DNA from: Nostoc sp. NMS7
GTDB lineage: Bacteria > Cyanobacteriota > Cyanobacteriia > Cyanobacteriales > Nostocaceae
Direction of reading: 5' to 3'
Assembly: GCF_017115085.1 (NCBI RefSeq)
Contig: NZ_JABXKJ010000249.1
Coordinates: 1 to 64,000 of the forward strand
Length of the DNA: 64,000 nt
Shown: positions 1 through 8,057 of the stretch, in pieces
Numbering within the stretch: position 1 is the stretch's first letter
Layout of the letters: the number at the start of each line of letters is the position of its first letter
Made by a program: the position numbers and the translations under genes
The notes under the pieces: model-generated
Database searches by the model: none
What the model was told of the DNA's origin: nothing
Seen by the model: the letters and a program-made list of their open reading frames with translations, nothing else

Positions 1-83
1 GTCGCGTGTCAAGGCTGCGCCCTGCCCGCTATTTGTGCCAGTTGCGTAAGTCCTGGATGTTTGAAAAGTCTAATTTATTACTC

Positions 84-187
84 GCCAGGCGACTAGAAGT
101 CGCGGCTATACAGACAAAACCCACTTCCGTGGGTTAAAAATCCTTGAATTTGTATTAGTCCACCTCCGTGGACTAAGCTTTGTGTCC
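84..187. repeat. Dispersed palindromic repeat (family B), copy 1
   Basis: Two hairpins lie in tandem: CCCACTTCCGTGGG, then a spacer, then AGTCCACCTCCGTGGACT. A related copy in the opposite orientation lies at about 40885-41010, with the same order of hairpins and the same linker. It is non-coding and resembles the small palindromic repeats common in Nostocales intergenic DNA. The stretch 1-83 holds a half-match to the MITE end seen at 33285-33298 (GCGTAAGTCCT) and nothing else recognised. Confidence 0.7.
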
Positions 188-202
188 AAATGTAACAGAG
201 GC

Positions 203-457
203 TTAGACATTGTAAGCTGATTCGAGAGCTACTTCAGATGCGATCGCCTCATCGATTTCTTGCTGATGGACAGCATAAAAAGCCAGGGCTGCATTCACCT
301 GAGCCTCACTCAAATCATACTCAGCAGCGATTTGCTTTGCGGATAATCCCCATTGTTGAGATGCGACCGCCAAAGTCTGCACCCGCAAGCCAGTTCCATC
401 CAGTATTGGTACTGCTAAACCACTAGCACCCCGACGATAAGTAAGCTCAGGAAACAC
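203..457 (-). CDS. DUF433 family antitoxin-like protein
   Basis: The 84-residue product matches the DUF433 fold by eye: a short strand segment with ILDGTGLRVQTLAV, then a helix-turn-helix-like segment around QIAAEYDLSEAQVNAALAFY (about residues 43-62). The acidic C-terminus is typical. DUF433 proteins are normally antitoxins encoded just before a DUF5615 PIN-like toxin. Here the downstream side (positions 1-202 on this strand) contains only repeats, so the partner toxin is absent and the gene looks orphaned. The family is recognised from sequence; the antitoxin role is family knowledge and function without a toxin is unknown. Confidence 0.7.
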   Translation of the reverse strand: MFPELTYRRGASGLAVPILDGTGLRVQTLAVASQQWGLSAKQIAAEYDLSEAQVNAALAFYAVHQQEIDEAIASEVALESAYNV

Positions 458-630
458 AGGATAAATATATTCTTCCTAGCCAGCTAACAATAATATCTTG
501 CTAAACCAATCCTATCTTAACCTTTGCCATGAAAGTAAATCCTAATATAGGATTCCTATTTAATTTTTCAATTACGAATTACGAACTTGTACTGAGTTCA
601 GCCGTTGGCGCAGCCTCTCGTAGAGAAGTA

Positions 631-1695
631 TTACGAATTACGCTGTTTCTCCAACCATTGTAAAATCCGATTCCATGCCCACCACAGGTCAGAGTCTTGT
701 ACTTGGCGTTGACATTCTTTGCTACTCAAATAGCCAACATGACCGCCATACTGAGTGAGCAACAAATCTATTACGGGATTGCGATCGCAAGCTTCTTGTA
801 ATTCTGGTATGATCGCTGGGTCAAAAAGTGGGTCATCAGCAGCATATAAAATCAAAGTCGGTTTTGAGATTTGCGGCAATATTTGTAAAGCACTACTAGC
901 TTGGTAATATGCTTCTACAGAAGAGAAACCTAGTCGGTTAATTACCAATTCATGATCAAAACCCCAGATACTGTTCGCCCGTTCAATTGCTACTGGGTCA
1001 ATGCTTCCAGGATGAGCATCATGTATTCGCCATGCCAGTTTTTTTAAATTCTGTGCAATCCCTGCTTCCAAATATCTGCCCAAGGGCTTTGTAACTAGAT
1101 AAGATAGCGATCGCTCCGAATCCAAACTCGGACAAACTACCATACTACCGCCAATATCGCTATCTTCTAATCCTAAATCTCCATGCTCCCTAATCACCTC
1201 AAGAGCGACCTTTACCGCCCATAGCGCCAATTGCCCTCCTAAAGAATACCCTGTAAACCAAAATTTCCCTGGACATCCCATTGCCTTAGCAGCAGCAGCG
1301 ATGCGAACAAAATCTTCTCCCTCATACAGTCCATCAGAAGTTAGAGTCGGCGACAATTGGGCAGTTTTGCCGTGGGCACGCCAATCAAATAACACCACAG
1401 CGTATCCTTGAGCGTAGGCTTTACGTCCTAGCACTCTCAAAAACCATTCTGTCTCTAACTCTCCAGTAATGCCATAAGTACCAATAATCGTGCTATGAGC
1501 ATTTTCCGGGATAGCAACCAAGCCAAAAATTGGCACACCTTGGCCACCAACAAATATTTTCTGATGATAAGAAGGTTCTGGTAATTGAATAGTACTTTCC
1601 CAGTAACGTTTTCCCCACAAAGCGGTGTATACAGTCATCATCAGACCGTTTTGTAAAAACCAAGACGGATTGTAGGGGGGAGTATAACACATCAT
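631..1695 (-). CDS. YheT/EMB8-type alpha/beta hydrolase
   Basis: 354 residues, the usual size for the UPF0017/YheT group of alpha/beta hydrolases. The N-terminal segment (YNPSWFLQNGLMMTVY) is the family's AB-hydrolase-associated region. The nucleophile elbow is GYSLGG with Ser151; the likely acid is in AADDP (about 287-288) and the likely histidine is in GGHVGYL (His319), so the triad looks complete. The natural substrate is unknown; relatives hydrolyse esters or lipids. The annotated start is the first of two adjacent Met codons. It is divergent from rpaA with about 160 bp between, so promoters for both probably lie there. Confidence 0.85.
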   Translation of the reverse strand: MMCYTPPYNPSWFLQNGLMMTVYTALWGKRYWESTIQLPEPSYHQKIFVGGQGVPIFGLVAIPENAHSTIIGTYGITGELETEWFLRVLGRKAYAQGYAVVLFDWRAHGKTAQLSPTLTSDGLYEGEDFVRIAAAAKAMGCPGKFWFTGYSLGGQLALWAVKVALEVIREHGDLGLEDSDIGGSMVVCPSLDSERSLSYLVTKPLGRYLEAGIAQNLKKLAWRIHDAHPGSIDPVAIERANSIWGFDHELVINRLGFSSVEAYYQASSALQILPQISKPTLILYAADDPLFDPAIIPELQEACDRNPVIDLLLTQYGGHVGYLSSKECQRQVQDSDLWWAWNRILQWLEKQRNS

Positions 1696-1854
1696 AGACT
1701 ATAAGATTTCGTGTAGTTGAGTCTTGATTTCACAGTCATTTAATCTTAATATTTATGTAAGATTTAAAAACCTTTTCATAATCGACTCAAAAATCTTTGT
1801 ATCTATACAAAGGTTCTTATTTATCCTTAATCAAGTAGTAAAAATTTTTTAAGA

Positions 1855-2598
1855 ATGCCGAGGATTCTTGTCATAGACGATGATCCAGCGATTTCCGAAC
1901 TAGTTGCCGTCAACTTGGAAATGGCTGGCTACGATGTAAGTCAAGCTGAAGACGGCATTAAAGGTCAAGCGCTGGCTCTCCAGCTACAACCAGACTTGAT
2001 CATGCTCGATTTGATGTTGCCCAGAGTAGATGGGTTTACTGTTTGTCAACGCCTACGTCGTGACGATCGCACCTCTGAGATTCCGGTGTTAATGTTGACG
2101 GCTTTGAGCCAAACTCAGAACAAGGTGGAAGGCTTCAATGCTGGCGCAGATGACTACCTCACCAAGCCTTTTGAACTTGAAGAAATGTTAGCGCGGGTGC
2201 GGGCACTTTTGCGGCGTACTGACCGCATACCCCAAGCCGCAAAGCATAGTGAGATTTTGAACTATGGCTCACTGACTCTGGTTCCCGAAAGATTTGAGGC
2301 TATATGGTTCAATGACACGGTGAAATTGACTCATTTGGAATTTGAGCTACTTCACTGCTTGCTGCAACGCCACGGTCAAACGGTTTCCCCCAGCGAAATC
2401 CTCAGAGAAGTTTGGGGCTACGATCCCGATGACGACATTGAAACGATTCGAGTCCATATTCGCCACTTGAGAACCAAATTAGAACCAGATCCCCGTCACC
2501 CCCGCTATATCAAGACAGTGTATGGTGCTGGATATTGTCTGGAGTTACCCGGTATACCTCCATCAAATGAAGGGGCTTCAGTAACAGTCGTGGAATGA
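1855..2598 (+). CDS. rpaA: OmpR-family response regulator RpaA
   Basis: 247 residues: receiver domain (about 1-120) with acidic pocket D8-D10, phospho-acceptor Asp52 (LIMLDLMLP) and the switch lysine in YLTKPFE, then an OmpR/PhoB winged helix (about 140-235) with [16 protein letters not shown]. The overall sequence, especially the linker [16 protein letters not shown] and the end [15 protein letters not shown], matches my recollection of cyanobacterial RpaA closely. RpaA is the master circadian output regulator, phosphorylated by SasA. RpaB is the main alternative, but its linker differs. It is monocistronic, followed by a perfect hairpin repeat. Confidence 0.85.
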   Translation: MPRILVIDDDPAISELVAVNLEMAGYDVSQAEDGIKGQALALQLQPDLIMLDLMLPRVDGFTVCQRLRRDDRTSEIPVLMLTALSQTQNKVEGFNAGADDYLTKPFELEEMLARVRALLRRTDRIPQAAKHSEILNYGSLTLVPERFEAIWFNDTVKLTHLEFELLHCLLQRHGQTVSPSEILREVWGYDPDDDIETIRVHIRHLRTKLEPDPRHPRYIKTVYGAGYCLELPGIPPSNEGASVTVVE

Positions 2599-2696
2599 AA
2601 TCACGCTAAATTCCCTTAAACTTTGCCATTACTTAGGCAAGAACTCTCAGAAACTCTATATTCCTTACCGTTTAGTTAAGGTTATTGGTGAGGTGT

Positions 2697-2725
2697 GTAG
2701 AGACGTTGCAATGCAACGTCTCTAC
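2697..2725. repeat. Perfect 14-bp-arm palindrome after rpaA
   Basis: GTAGAGACGTTGCA and its exact reverse complement are separated by one base. No T-run follows, so this is more likely a dispersed palindromic repeat than an intrinsic terminator; similar arms occur at 33426-33455. It could still limit read-through from rpaA. Confidence 0.65.
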
Positions 2726-2802
2726 TATTGACAAGGAAATTATTTTATGCCAAGGGTATTAGAGCTTATACTGATTTTTACCCTTGAGCTAAAACCTGCT
2801 AC

Positions 2803-3391
2803 ATGACTGTCAATAATATCCTCCAATACGAATCAAATATCTGGGCAACTGCCGATTTGCTAAGGGGTTGCGGCATCAAGGAGTCAGAATGGCCATCCTA
2901 TATGATGCCGTTTTTTCCGCTGGTGATGATTGAAAGCCGCTTGTTGAGGATGTTTGATGAATTAAAGGTGGAGATTGCACCCGAAGATTTGACCGAGCTA
3001 ATTGAGGATAAGGGGCAGGGAAACGTTAATTAAAGAGGCTTTGGGTAAGCAGGAAGCGTTAGGCTGCGGCAAAATTGTGGTGAAGGTTGCGTTTAAGAAG
3101 GGGAGGAAAACCCAGCCAAAAAGGATTGAAATTACGGTGGAATTAATGCCGGGTTATCAGAAGGATTATGAGATTATTCCTTTCCATCGGGATGAGGTGG
3201 CGAATCCGCGGCGATCGCAGCATTTATGGCAAAATATATTACGAAGCCTTAGAGTATTTGGAAAATGTGGTAGGGGTGGAGATTAATTTTAATAAGGTGT
3301 TTTATAAGCCGGAGAAATTGCGGACTGTTGAGGAGAAATTGCGGCTCTTGATGAGGAGTTGAGGGATCTAGAGCAGTTGATGATCTTATGA
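2803..3391 (+). pseudogene. Type I restriction-modification methylase (HsdM) relic
   Basis: Three frames carry pieces of one protein. Residues of the first frame (2803-3033) resemble the HsdM N-terminus (ILQYESNIWATADLLRG, then YMMPFFPLVMIESRL). The second (about 3020-3220) has KIVVKVAFKKGRKTQPKRIE and KDYEIIPFHRDEVAN. The third (about 3240-3350) has the C-terminal block EYLENVVGVEINFNKVFYKP, followed by EKLRTVEE. A further shift gives EIAALDEELRDLEQL ending at the TGA at 3389-3391. The SAM-binding and NPPF catalytic core is missing, so this is an internally deleted, multiply frameshifted hsdM, not an active enzyme. Its end overlaps the start of the next gene as ATGA, which suggests the original operon junction survives. 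Confidence 0.75.
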
Positions 3392-3699
3392 AATCTTTGC
3401 AGGAGATCCAAAATGAATTACAGGCTGGAAATTTTGAATTTACGCGCCATGCTTTTAAGAGAGCGATCGAGCGCAATATTAGTGAAGCAGAGATCAGAGA
3501 AGCGAGTGTAACCGTGGAGGTAATCGAAGATTATCCAGACGATAAATATTCACCTAGTTGTCTAATTTTGGGATTTACCCAAAAAAACCGAGCTTTACAT
3601 ATTCAGGTTTCAAGGATCGAATCTGATGTAGTTAAAATCATCACACTGTATGAACCAGATCCTATGCAATGGACTGATTATAGAAGGAGAACTCACTAA
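3388..3699 (+). CDS. DUF4258-type toxin-like protein
   Basis: 103 residues with the DUF4258 layout: an N-terminal helix with FEFTRHAFKRAIERNISEAEIREA, a beta sheet around VEVIEDYPDDKYSPSCLILGF, and a C-terminal strand ending VVKIITLYEPDPMQW. DUF4258 proteins have an RelE/MqsR-like fold and usually pair with a YgiT-type zinc-finger antitoxin, as here. The start overlaps the hsdM relic (ATGA) and the stop overlaps the next start (TAATG), so translation is probably coupled. The toxin role (probably RNase) is inferred from the family and the neighbour. Confidence 0.75.
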   Translation: MKSLQEIQNELQAGNFEFTRHAFKRAIERNISEAEIREASVTVEVIEDYPDDKYSPSCLILGFTQKNRALHIQVSRIESDVVKIITLYEPDPMQWTDYRRRTH

Positions 3700-3935
3700 T
3701 GTTTAAATGTCATGTTTGTGGTTCAGAAGAGTCTTATACAGAATATGTCAGTGAAGTTTTTAATATTCAGGGAAAATTTCATTTAGTTGAAAATATTCCG
3801 GCTACTGTTTGCTCTCGCTGTGGAGAAGAGGTTTTTAGCCGGGAGACAACTGAACGAATTCGGGTAATGTTGCACAGTGAAGATAAACCGATCAGATCGA
3901 TTTATGTGGATGTTTTTTCTTATATTGATAGTTGA
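3699..3935 (+). CDS. YgiT-type zinc-finger antitoxin (MqsA N-terminal-like)
   Basis: 78 residues with two CxxC pairs (FKCHVCG at the N-terminus and VCSRCGEEVF near residue 38-47) that should bind one zinc, as in the N-terminal domain of MqsA. There is no C-terminal helix-turn-helix, so DNA binding would have to come from elsewhere or be absent. It follows the DUF4258 gene with overlapping stop and start codons, the standard order of these toxin-antitoxin pairs. Neutralisation of the upstream toxin is inferred from this arrangement. Confidence 0.78.
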   Translation: MFKCHVCGSEESYTEYVSEVFNIQGKFHLVENIPATVCSRCGEEVFSRETTERIRVMLHSEDKPIRSIYVDVFSYIDS

Positions 3936-3967
3936 AAAATTTTTTTATAGTAATAATGAGGTGATTT

Positions 3968-4207
3968 ATGCCAATGTTGATACTTAGTAATGAGCAGGTT
4001 ATTGAAATTGTCAGACAGTTGCCAGCAGAACAACAGGCAGAGATTTTTCAATTTTTATTGCTGCAACAGTGGGGGCAATGGGAGTCGTTGTCAAGCTATG
4101 GAGCAGATAAGGTGAGGTTAGTTGCTCAAGAGCGTGGTTTCAATTGGGATACGATGACTGAGCCTGAGCGTGAGGCATTTATTGATGATGTGATTCACGA
4201 GTTGTAA
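3968..4207 (+). CDS. Putative antitoxin upstream of a PIN toxin
   Basis: 79 residues, acidic and helix-rich, with EIVRQLPAEQQAEIFQFLL and a C-terminal tail TEPEREAFIDDVIHEL. This matches the small antitoxins that precede COG1569-type PIN genes in cyanobacteria: a helical N-terminus and a tail that would insert into the toxin. The stop overlaps the start of the PIN gene (TAATG). No DNA-binding motif is obvious. The assignment rests mainly on position. Its partner is frameshifted, so the gene may now be free of selection. Confidence 0.6.
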   Translation: MPMLILSNEQVIEIVRQLPAEQQAEIFQFLLLQQWGQWESLSSYGADKVRLVAQERGFNWDTMTEPEREAFIDDVIHEL

Positions 4208-4613
4208 TGCGTTACGTCGTGGTTTTTGATACTAATATTTTGTTGTCTGCTTTGTTTTCTAGCAATGGTAGCCCTTTCGCTGTCTCGCTTTGGCAAAAAT
4301 TGGGCGGGTGGAGTCTGTGACTTGTCAAGCAATTTTGAATGAGTTTGCAGAAAAGCTATTGATGAAATTCAAATTTTCTCAGGAGAAGGTACAAGAATCA
4401 GTTGCAGAGGTGCAGGGTTTTTCCCGTCTAGTAGAAATTTCTGGAAATCTTAAGATAGTTAGTGCTGATCCTGATGATGATATGGTTGTGGAATCTGCGA
4501 TCGCTGGTAATGCAACTCATATTGTGACAGGAGATAAACATCTTTTGCACTTAGCAAGCTATCAGAATATTGTGATTATCAAAGCAGCAGAATTTATTAA
4601 TTTATTGTCTTAA
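4207..4613 (+). pseudogene. Frameshifted PIN-domain toxin (COG1569-like)
   Basis: From the ATG at 4207 the frame reads MRYVVVFDTNILLSALFSSNG, the first PIN motif with its metal-binding Asp, then hits a stop at 4318-4320. The rest of the domain continues in another frame from about 4280: RVESVTCQAILNEFAEKL, then DPDDDMVVESAIAGNATHIV and TGDKHLLHL, which supply the other acidic residues. One missing base in the CCCTTTCG stretch near 4270-4277 explains the shift. The intact protein would be about 135 residues. A sequencing error is possible; programmed frameshifting is less likely because no slippery heptamer is visible. Confidence 0.75.
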
Positions 4614-4654
4614 TGATGCCAAGATAAATATATATGAAAAATTATCTTATATAA

Positions 4655-4821
4655 GTCGGTCAATATCCTGTTTATGGTGGTAACGGACTACGGGGCTATT
4701 TTTAAAAATATACAAATGAAGGAGATTATATTCTTATAGGTCGTCAAGGAGCCTTGTGCGGGAATATCAACTATGCGTACCTCCCCTATCCGAACAAAAA
4801 GCGATCGCAGTAATCGCAGCA
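4655..4821 (+). pseudogene. Type I restriction specificity subunit (HsdS) relic
   Basis: Translation of 4655-4777 gives VGQYPVYGGNGLRGYF, a stop, then KYTNEGDYILIGRQGALCGN and INYA. This is the conserved block of HsdS target-recognition domains. From about 4777 another frame reads VPPLSEQKAIA, the hallmark that opens the HsdS conserved helix. Both pieces are short and out of frame with each other, so only fragments of hsdS remain. They match the hsdM relic at 2803-3391 and mark the right end of the decayed locus. The region 4614-4896 contains no intact gene. Confidence 0.7.
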
Positions 4822-4896
4822 GTAGAGCCATTTGTGCCGTTGACTTTGCCGCCATTACCAAAACTGTTATTTACCAGTAATACTGGAATTTTTGCG

Positions 4897-6009
4897 TTAT
4901 TCCTTAGTTGGTTCTTCTAAAGCAGACCCAAGAAGATGCTGATTTGCCTGCCGGACTTTAGCTGCTGCTTCATCGTAGAGGAAAGGTAAATAGGCATACC
5001 GCCGTCCTTGAGTTATGGGTGTTGCTTCGTGTAACAGGGAACAGGAAAAGACGACAGCTCCACCCGTAGGCGGTTGATAGGTTTGCTGACCAAATTCTGG
5101 AAATCGCAAACATCCACCTTCGTATTCACCCGTATTCAGGTTCAATGACACCGCAAAGCAGCGATGAGCAGTCCCTTTGGTGGTATTGTCTCGGTGGCAT
5201 CTAAAGTGTCCACCGGTTTGGGCGTCATAGCAACCAACAATGTGGCGCTCCATTCGGGTCGCTTGAAACTGAAAGGCTTTGAAAATTTCGGGAATGAGGC
5301 GATCGTGAATTCGATGCATCGCCGCATTCCGCAGTTCCTCGTCGGTAATTTCCTGATCGCGCCGCCGTTTATGACCGTAATCGTACACGAGGACTGTACG
5401 ACCATCGACTTCTCGCATAAAGCCGGAGTCATATCCGCCATGCAAGTCATAGAACTGAATCAGCGCCCGACACAGTTTTGGTTCAAATACTCTGGGCACA
5501 ACCAAGACAGGTGCCTGAACTGCCGTCGGAACTTCTGACGGAATGGGTGGCAACTGAGCGAGGAATGCCATCAACTGAGGCACATGGCTTTCGGGTGACT
5601 CGTTAAACGGCAGCACCGCCAGCACCCGCAGACTATAATCCAGCACCAGCGTAAATTGTCTGTAATTCCCTGCGGGGGTAATGGCACCGTACTGCTGGCT
5701 AATGGCTGCATTAAAATCCCAGAAGAACCGGATGCCCGGAATATGCTCTTGAACTCGGCGCTGCTTCTCATCCTCTAGATCGACGCTCACGCCAAAGAAA
5801 CAGCAGTTTTGGTCATCGAAGACTGCCCGTTGGCTCCAGATGTCTTTAAGAATGCGCTGGCTGGTCTTCACTATTGCTGAACCGAAGAAGCACAACACAA
5901 TGTAACGACCCGCGATTGTGTCGAAGTGAAAATTAGCATTGGTTGTAGAAAGGGCTGTGAACCAGGGGGCTGGCTCACCGATCGTCAGGAGTCTCTGACG
6001 CATGGGCAT
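4897..6009 (-). CDS. Peroxiredoxin-fold / 2-oxoglutarate-Fe(II) oxygenase fusion
   Basis: 370 residues in two parts. Residues 1-155 look like an AhpC/TSA domain (IGEPAPWFTAL, IAGRYIVLCFFGS, FFGVSVDLEDE), but the position of the peroxidatic Cys is occupied by a non-Cys segment (GSAIVKTSQRI), so peroxidase activity is unlikely. Residues 170-345 form a prolyl-4-hydroxylase-like 2OG oxygenase: HxD at His272/Asp274 (GGHFRCHRDN), distal His327 (SLLHEAT) and the 2OG-binding basic residue at Arg336/Arg337. The substrate is unknown; the fold suggests hydroxylation of a protein or peptide. MRQRLL two residues in is an alternative start. It stands alone downstream of the decayed R-M locus, on the opposite strand. 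Confidence 0.82.
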   Translation of the reverse strand: MPMRQRLLTIGEPAPWFTALSTTNANFHFDTIAGRYIVLCFFGSAIVKTSQRILKDIWSQRAVFDDQNCCFFGVSVDLEDEKQRRVQEHIPGIRFFWDFNAAISQQYGAITPAGNYRQFTLVLDYSLRVLAVLPFNESPESHVPQLMAFLAQLPPIPSEVPTAVQAPVLVVPRVFEPKLCRALIQFYDLHGGYDSGFMREVDGRTVLVYDYGHKRRRDQEITDEELRNAAMHRIHDRLIPEIFKAFQFQATRMERHIVGCYDAQTGGHFRCHRDNTTKGTAHRCFAVSLNLNTGEYEGGCLRFPEFGQQTYQPPTGGAVVFSCSLLHEATPITQGRRYAYLPFLYDEAAAKVRQANQHLLGSALEEPTKE

Positions 6010-6198
6010 AGGTTTCTTCGAGTTCCTAGTCAGGCTGATTTTCAGATGTAGCCTTCTTTGAGGAAAGCGGCGTTAGTAAAATGTTATCCGGGTATGGCAA
6101 CGATTCATCAAAAATTCCGCCATTTGGCGTGAAATCCTGATTATGAATACTTTTTACCTAGAATAAATTGCGATCGCCTGCGGTGTACTGGAAGTCCC

Positions 6199-6990
6199 TT
6201 AGGCAATTTGAGTTACTTGCTGATTCACACGGGGACGGCCAAAGCGCTCCCAAGCACTCCCTCCTCGCAGAAACAGTTCTAAAAAGCGCAATGGTTCCCC
6301 GGAATCGCCTCTTGACCAACCGGAACTACCAGGAGCAAAGGCTAAAGTTCCTTCAGATACTTTGAAGCTGCCATCAGAATACACCGCATCACTGACGACA
6401 TCTCCAATTCGGATCACGATCTTGGTTTGAGGCTCAAAGTTAACTGTATGCGCCGCAATCGTTGTTTTGATGTTGCCGTAGCCATCAATCCAGGCAATTC
6501 GATCTGGTGGAACATCTGGGATTTGCTCACGAGAAAGGTGATCTCCCAGAAGGCTAAAATCTTCACCCATAATCGCCGCCGCCGCCGGAGGAAACACATC
6601 CCGTGAGCGAAACTGCGAACCACCACGAGAAACGTTGACTACTCGCAACTCCTTTGTATGGTCTTTGATAAAGGAGAGGGTGTAGCCCGCATTCACACCC
6701 ACTACTTTTACACCATTGGATAAAAGGGCATAAGTTAATCCTTCACCTTCATTGTCCCGACGGGCTTCGGGATCATCTTGACGAGGGGCACAGTTATGAT
6801 AAATTAAGCGATCGCCAAGCCCTGGATTAAGTCCCAGTTGGGCAATCCAGAATCCCGTTGCCAAGGTACTGAATGCTGGAACCGAAAGCAAATGAATTTG
6901 GGCATCGGGTAAAGCCATTAGCAGACGTTGTGTGACTTCTGTAAATGCCGGATCTCCTGTACCGTAATCTGCAATGACAGAGATAAACAT
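6199..6990 (-). CDS. SAM hydroxide adenosyltransferase (DUF62 family)
   Basis: 263 residues, the normal length for the S-adenosyl-L-methionine hydroxide adenosyltransferase family, which cleaves SAM with water to adenosine and methionine. Visible family features are the N-terminal ADYGTGDPAFTEV, the SAM-site segment VNVSRGGSQFRSRDVFPPAAAAI (central part) and the C-terminal-domain motif WIDGYGNIKTT. Related chlorinase and fluorinase enzymes have a halide pocket; I see no reason to call a halogenase here. The start at 6990 is supported by a strong Shine-Dalgarno sequence. It lies alone, divergent from the Hsp70-like pair. Confidence 0.85.
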   Translation of the reverse strand: MFISVIADYGTGDPAFTEVTQRLLMALPDAQIHLLSVPAFSTLATGFWIAQLGLNPGLGDRLIYHNCAPRQDDPEARRDNEGEGLTYALLSNGVKVVGVNAGYTLSFIKDHTKELRVVNVSRGGSQFRSRDVFPPAAAAIMGEDFSLLGDHLSREQIPDVPPDRIAWIDGYGNIKTTIAAHTVNFEPQTKIVIRIGDVVSDAVYSDGSFKVSEGTLAFAPGSSGWSRGDSGEPLRFLELFLRGGSAWERFGRPRVNQQVTQIA

Positions 6991-6996
6991 TCTGTT

Positions 6997-7004
6997 CCTC
7001 CTTT
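6997..7004 (-). promoter_or_regulatory. Strong Shine-Dalgarno for the SAM hydrolase gene
   Basis: On the minus strand the sequence AAAGGAGG lies 7 bases before the ATG at 6990. It is one of the few near-perfect ribosome binding sites in the window and fixes this start. Confidence 0.75.
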
Positions 7005-7137
7005 GTTAGGGTAGTAATTTGCAATCAACCTAATTATGAATTATGAATTATTCAGTCATCATCTGATTAGAGAGTGAAATCAGCAGACAACTGTTCATTT
7101 CACCCTTATTAGTAACCTTAAAGTCTTAGTCAACACA

Positions 7138-8043
7138 ATGAAAACAATCACTTCACTTTTTAGCGAAGAACGCAAGCAACTCCAGACAGATATTGATAAC
7201 ACAACCAACATTGAGCAGATAGTTAAGCTGGTTCAGAACCGACTTGATGATCTTGAAAGAATTTACATTGAAAAGCTGAATCTGGGTCAAGTTCGTCTGG
7301 CTTCCTTTTTCCTGGATACGCTGCGACAGTCTATCGCCACTCTCGCTGCAACTAATTATCTTCAAGTTGCTCCCACAGACCAAAGGCAAATTACTAACCC
7401 AGGTACAAATTTTTTTGCCAACAGATTAATCTTGAAACTGCTACAGGGACTAATTTATATAGGTATCTTAGGTTCGTTATTCTCTTTAACTAAAACTACC
7501 CCAGGTGCATGGATGGCTATCTTATTAGCCTCTATACTTCTAGGACTAGAAGTTGTGCTTCAACTCGACTTAAACAACCAGCAAAATTCCATGTCTGAAA
7601 AGCTATTGGAATTACCTCAACCTATTCTCCGAGTTGATAGCAAAGTATTTTTAGATCACCTTGGCGATGCTCTCAACACTATCGATCTAGCAGTAGCTAG
7701 AGTAGAAGAATCGAATAAATATGAAGATGATTTAGCAATAGAAGAACTACCAGAGCTATTGAATTTTCTGCAAAGGCTAATGGGCGCATCAAAACTTGAT
7801 AAACCTCAAATGGCTTATGAACTTGCCAAACTTCTGCCACAGATTTTAATGTCTCAGGGAATTAACGCTCAAATTTACCGAGCAAATGATCCTCACAGCG
7901 ATCGCGGGTATTTTGACTTTGAGCCAAGTATCGACCCCGATACCAAAGATCACGTCACTCTAACTCCGGCTTTGTTGAAAGGCGATCGCTTAATTAGGCG
8001 CGGTCGGGTAATTGAGCCAGTATATTCCTCTTCTAGAGAATAA
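7138..8043 (+). CDS. Membrane protein partnered with Hsp70-like ATPase; possible GrpE-like C-terminus
   Basis: 301 residues of no firmly recognised family. A helical N-terminus (1-90) is followed by two membrane segments (about 100-143: LILKLLQGLIYIGILGSLF and WMAILLASILLGLEVVLQL), then a cytosolic helical region. The final 40 residues (FEPSIDPDTKDHVTLTPALL, then KGDRLIRRGRVIEPV) resemble the beta-wing at the end of GrpE nucleotide-exchange factors, where a Gly-Asp-Arg-x-x-Arg-x-x-x-V pattern recurs. The next gene, 14 bases downstream, encodes an Hsp70-like ATPase, which fits a chaperone/exchange-factor pair. The GrpE resemblance is my pattern reading and needs a profile search. Confidence 0.6.
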   Translation: MKTITSLFSEERKQLQTDIDNTTNIEQIVKLVQNRLDDLERIYIEKLNLGQVRLASFFLDTLRQSIATLAATNYLQVAPTDQRQITNPGTNFFANRLILKLLQGLIYIGILGSLFSLTKTTPGAWMAILLASILLGLEVVLQLDLNNQQNSMSEKLLELPQPILRVDSKVFLDHLGDALNTIDLAVARVEESNKYEDDLAIEELPELLNFLQRLMGASKLDKPQMAYELAKLLPQILMSQGINAQIYRANDPHSDRGYFDFEPSIDPDTKDHVTLTPALLKGDRLIRRGRVIEPVYSSSRE

Positions 8044-8057
8044 TAGACAATAAGGGT

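Noticed and set aside
1855-2598. RpaB (Ycf27) rather than RpaA
   Set aside because: The linker and C-terminal sequence fit RpaA as I recall it.
2697-2725. Intrinsic terminator of rpaA
   Set aside because: The hairpin is perfect but no T-run follows and the same arms occur elsewhere, so it was listed as a repeat.
5142-5538. Frames on both strands within the oxygenase gene
   Set aside because: Shadows of the 370-residue fusion, which has conserved catalytic motifs.
6199-6990. SAM-dependent chlorinase or fluorinase
   Set aside because: The family fold is shared, but nothing in the sequence points to a halide pocket; the hydroxide adenosyltransferase call is safer.
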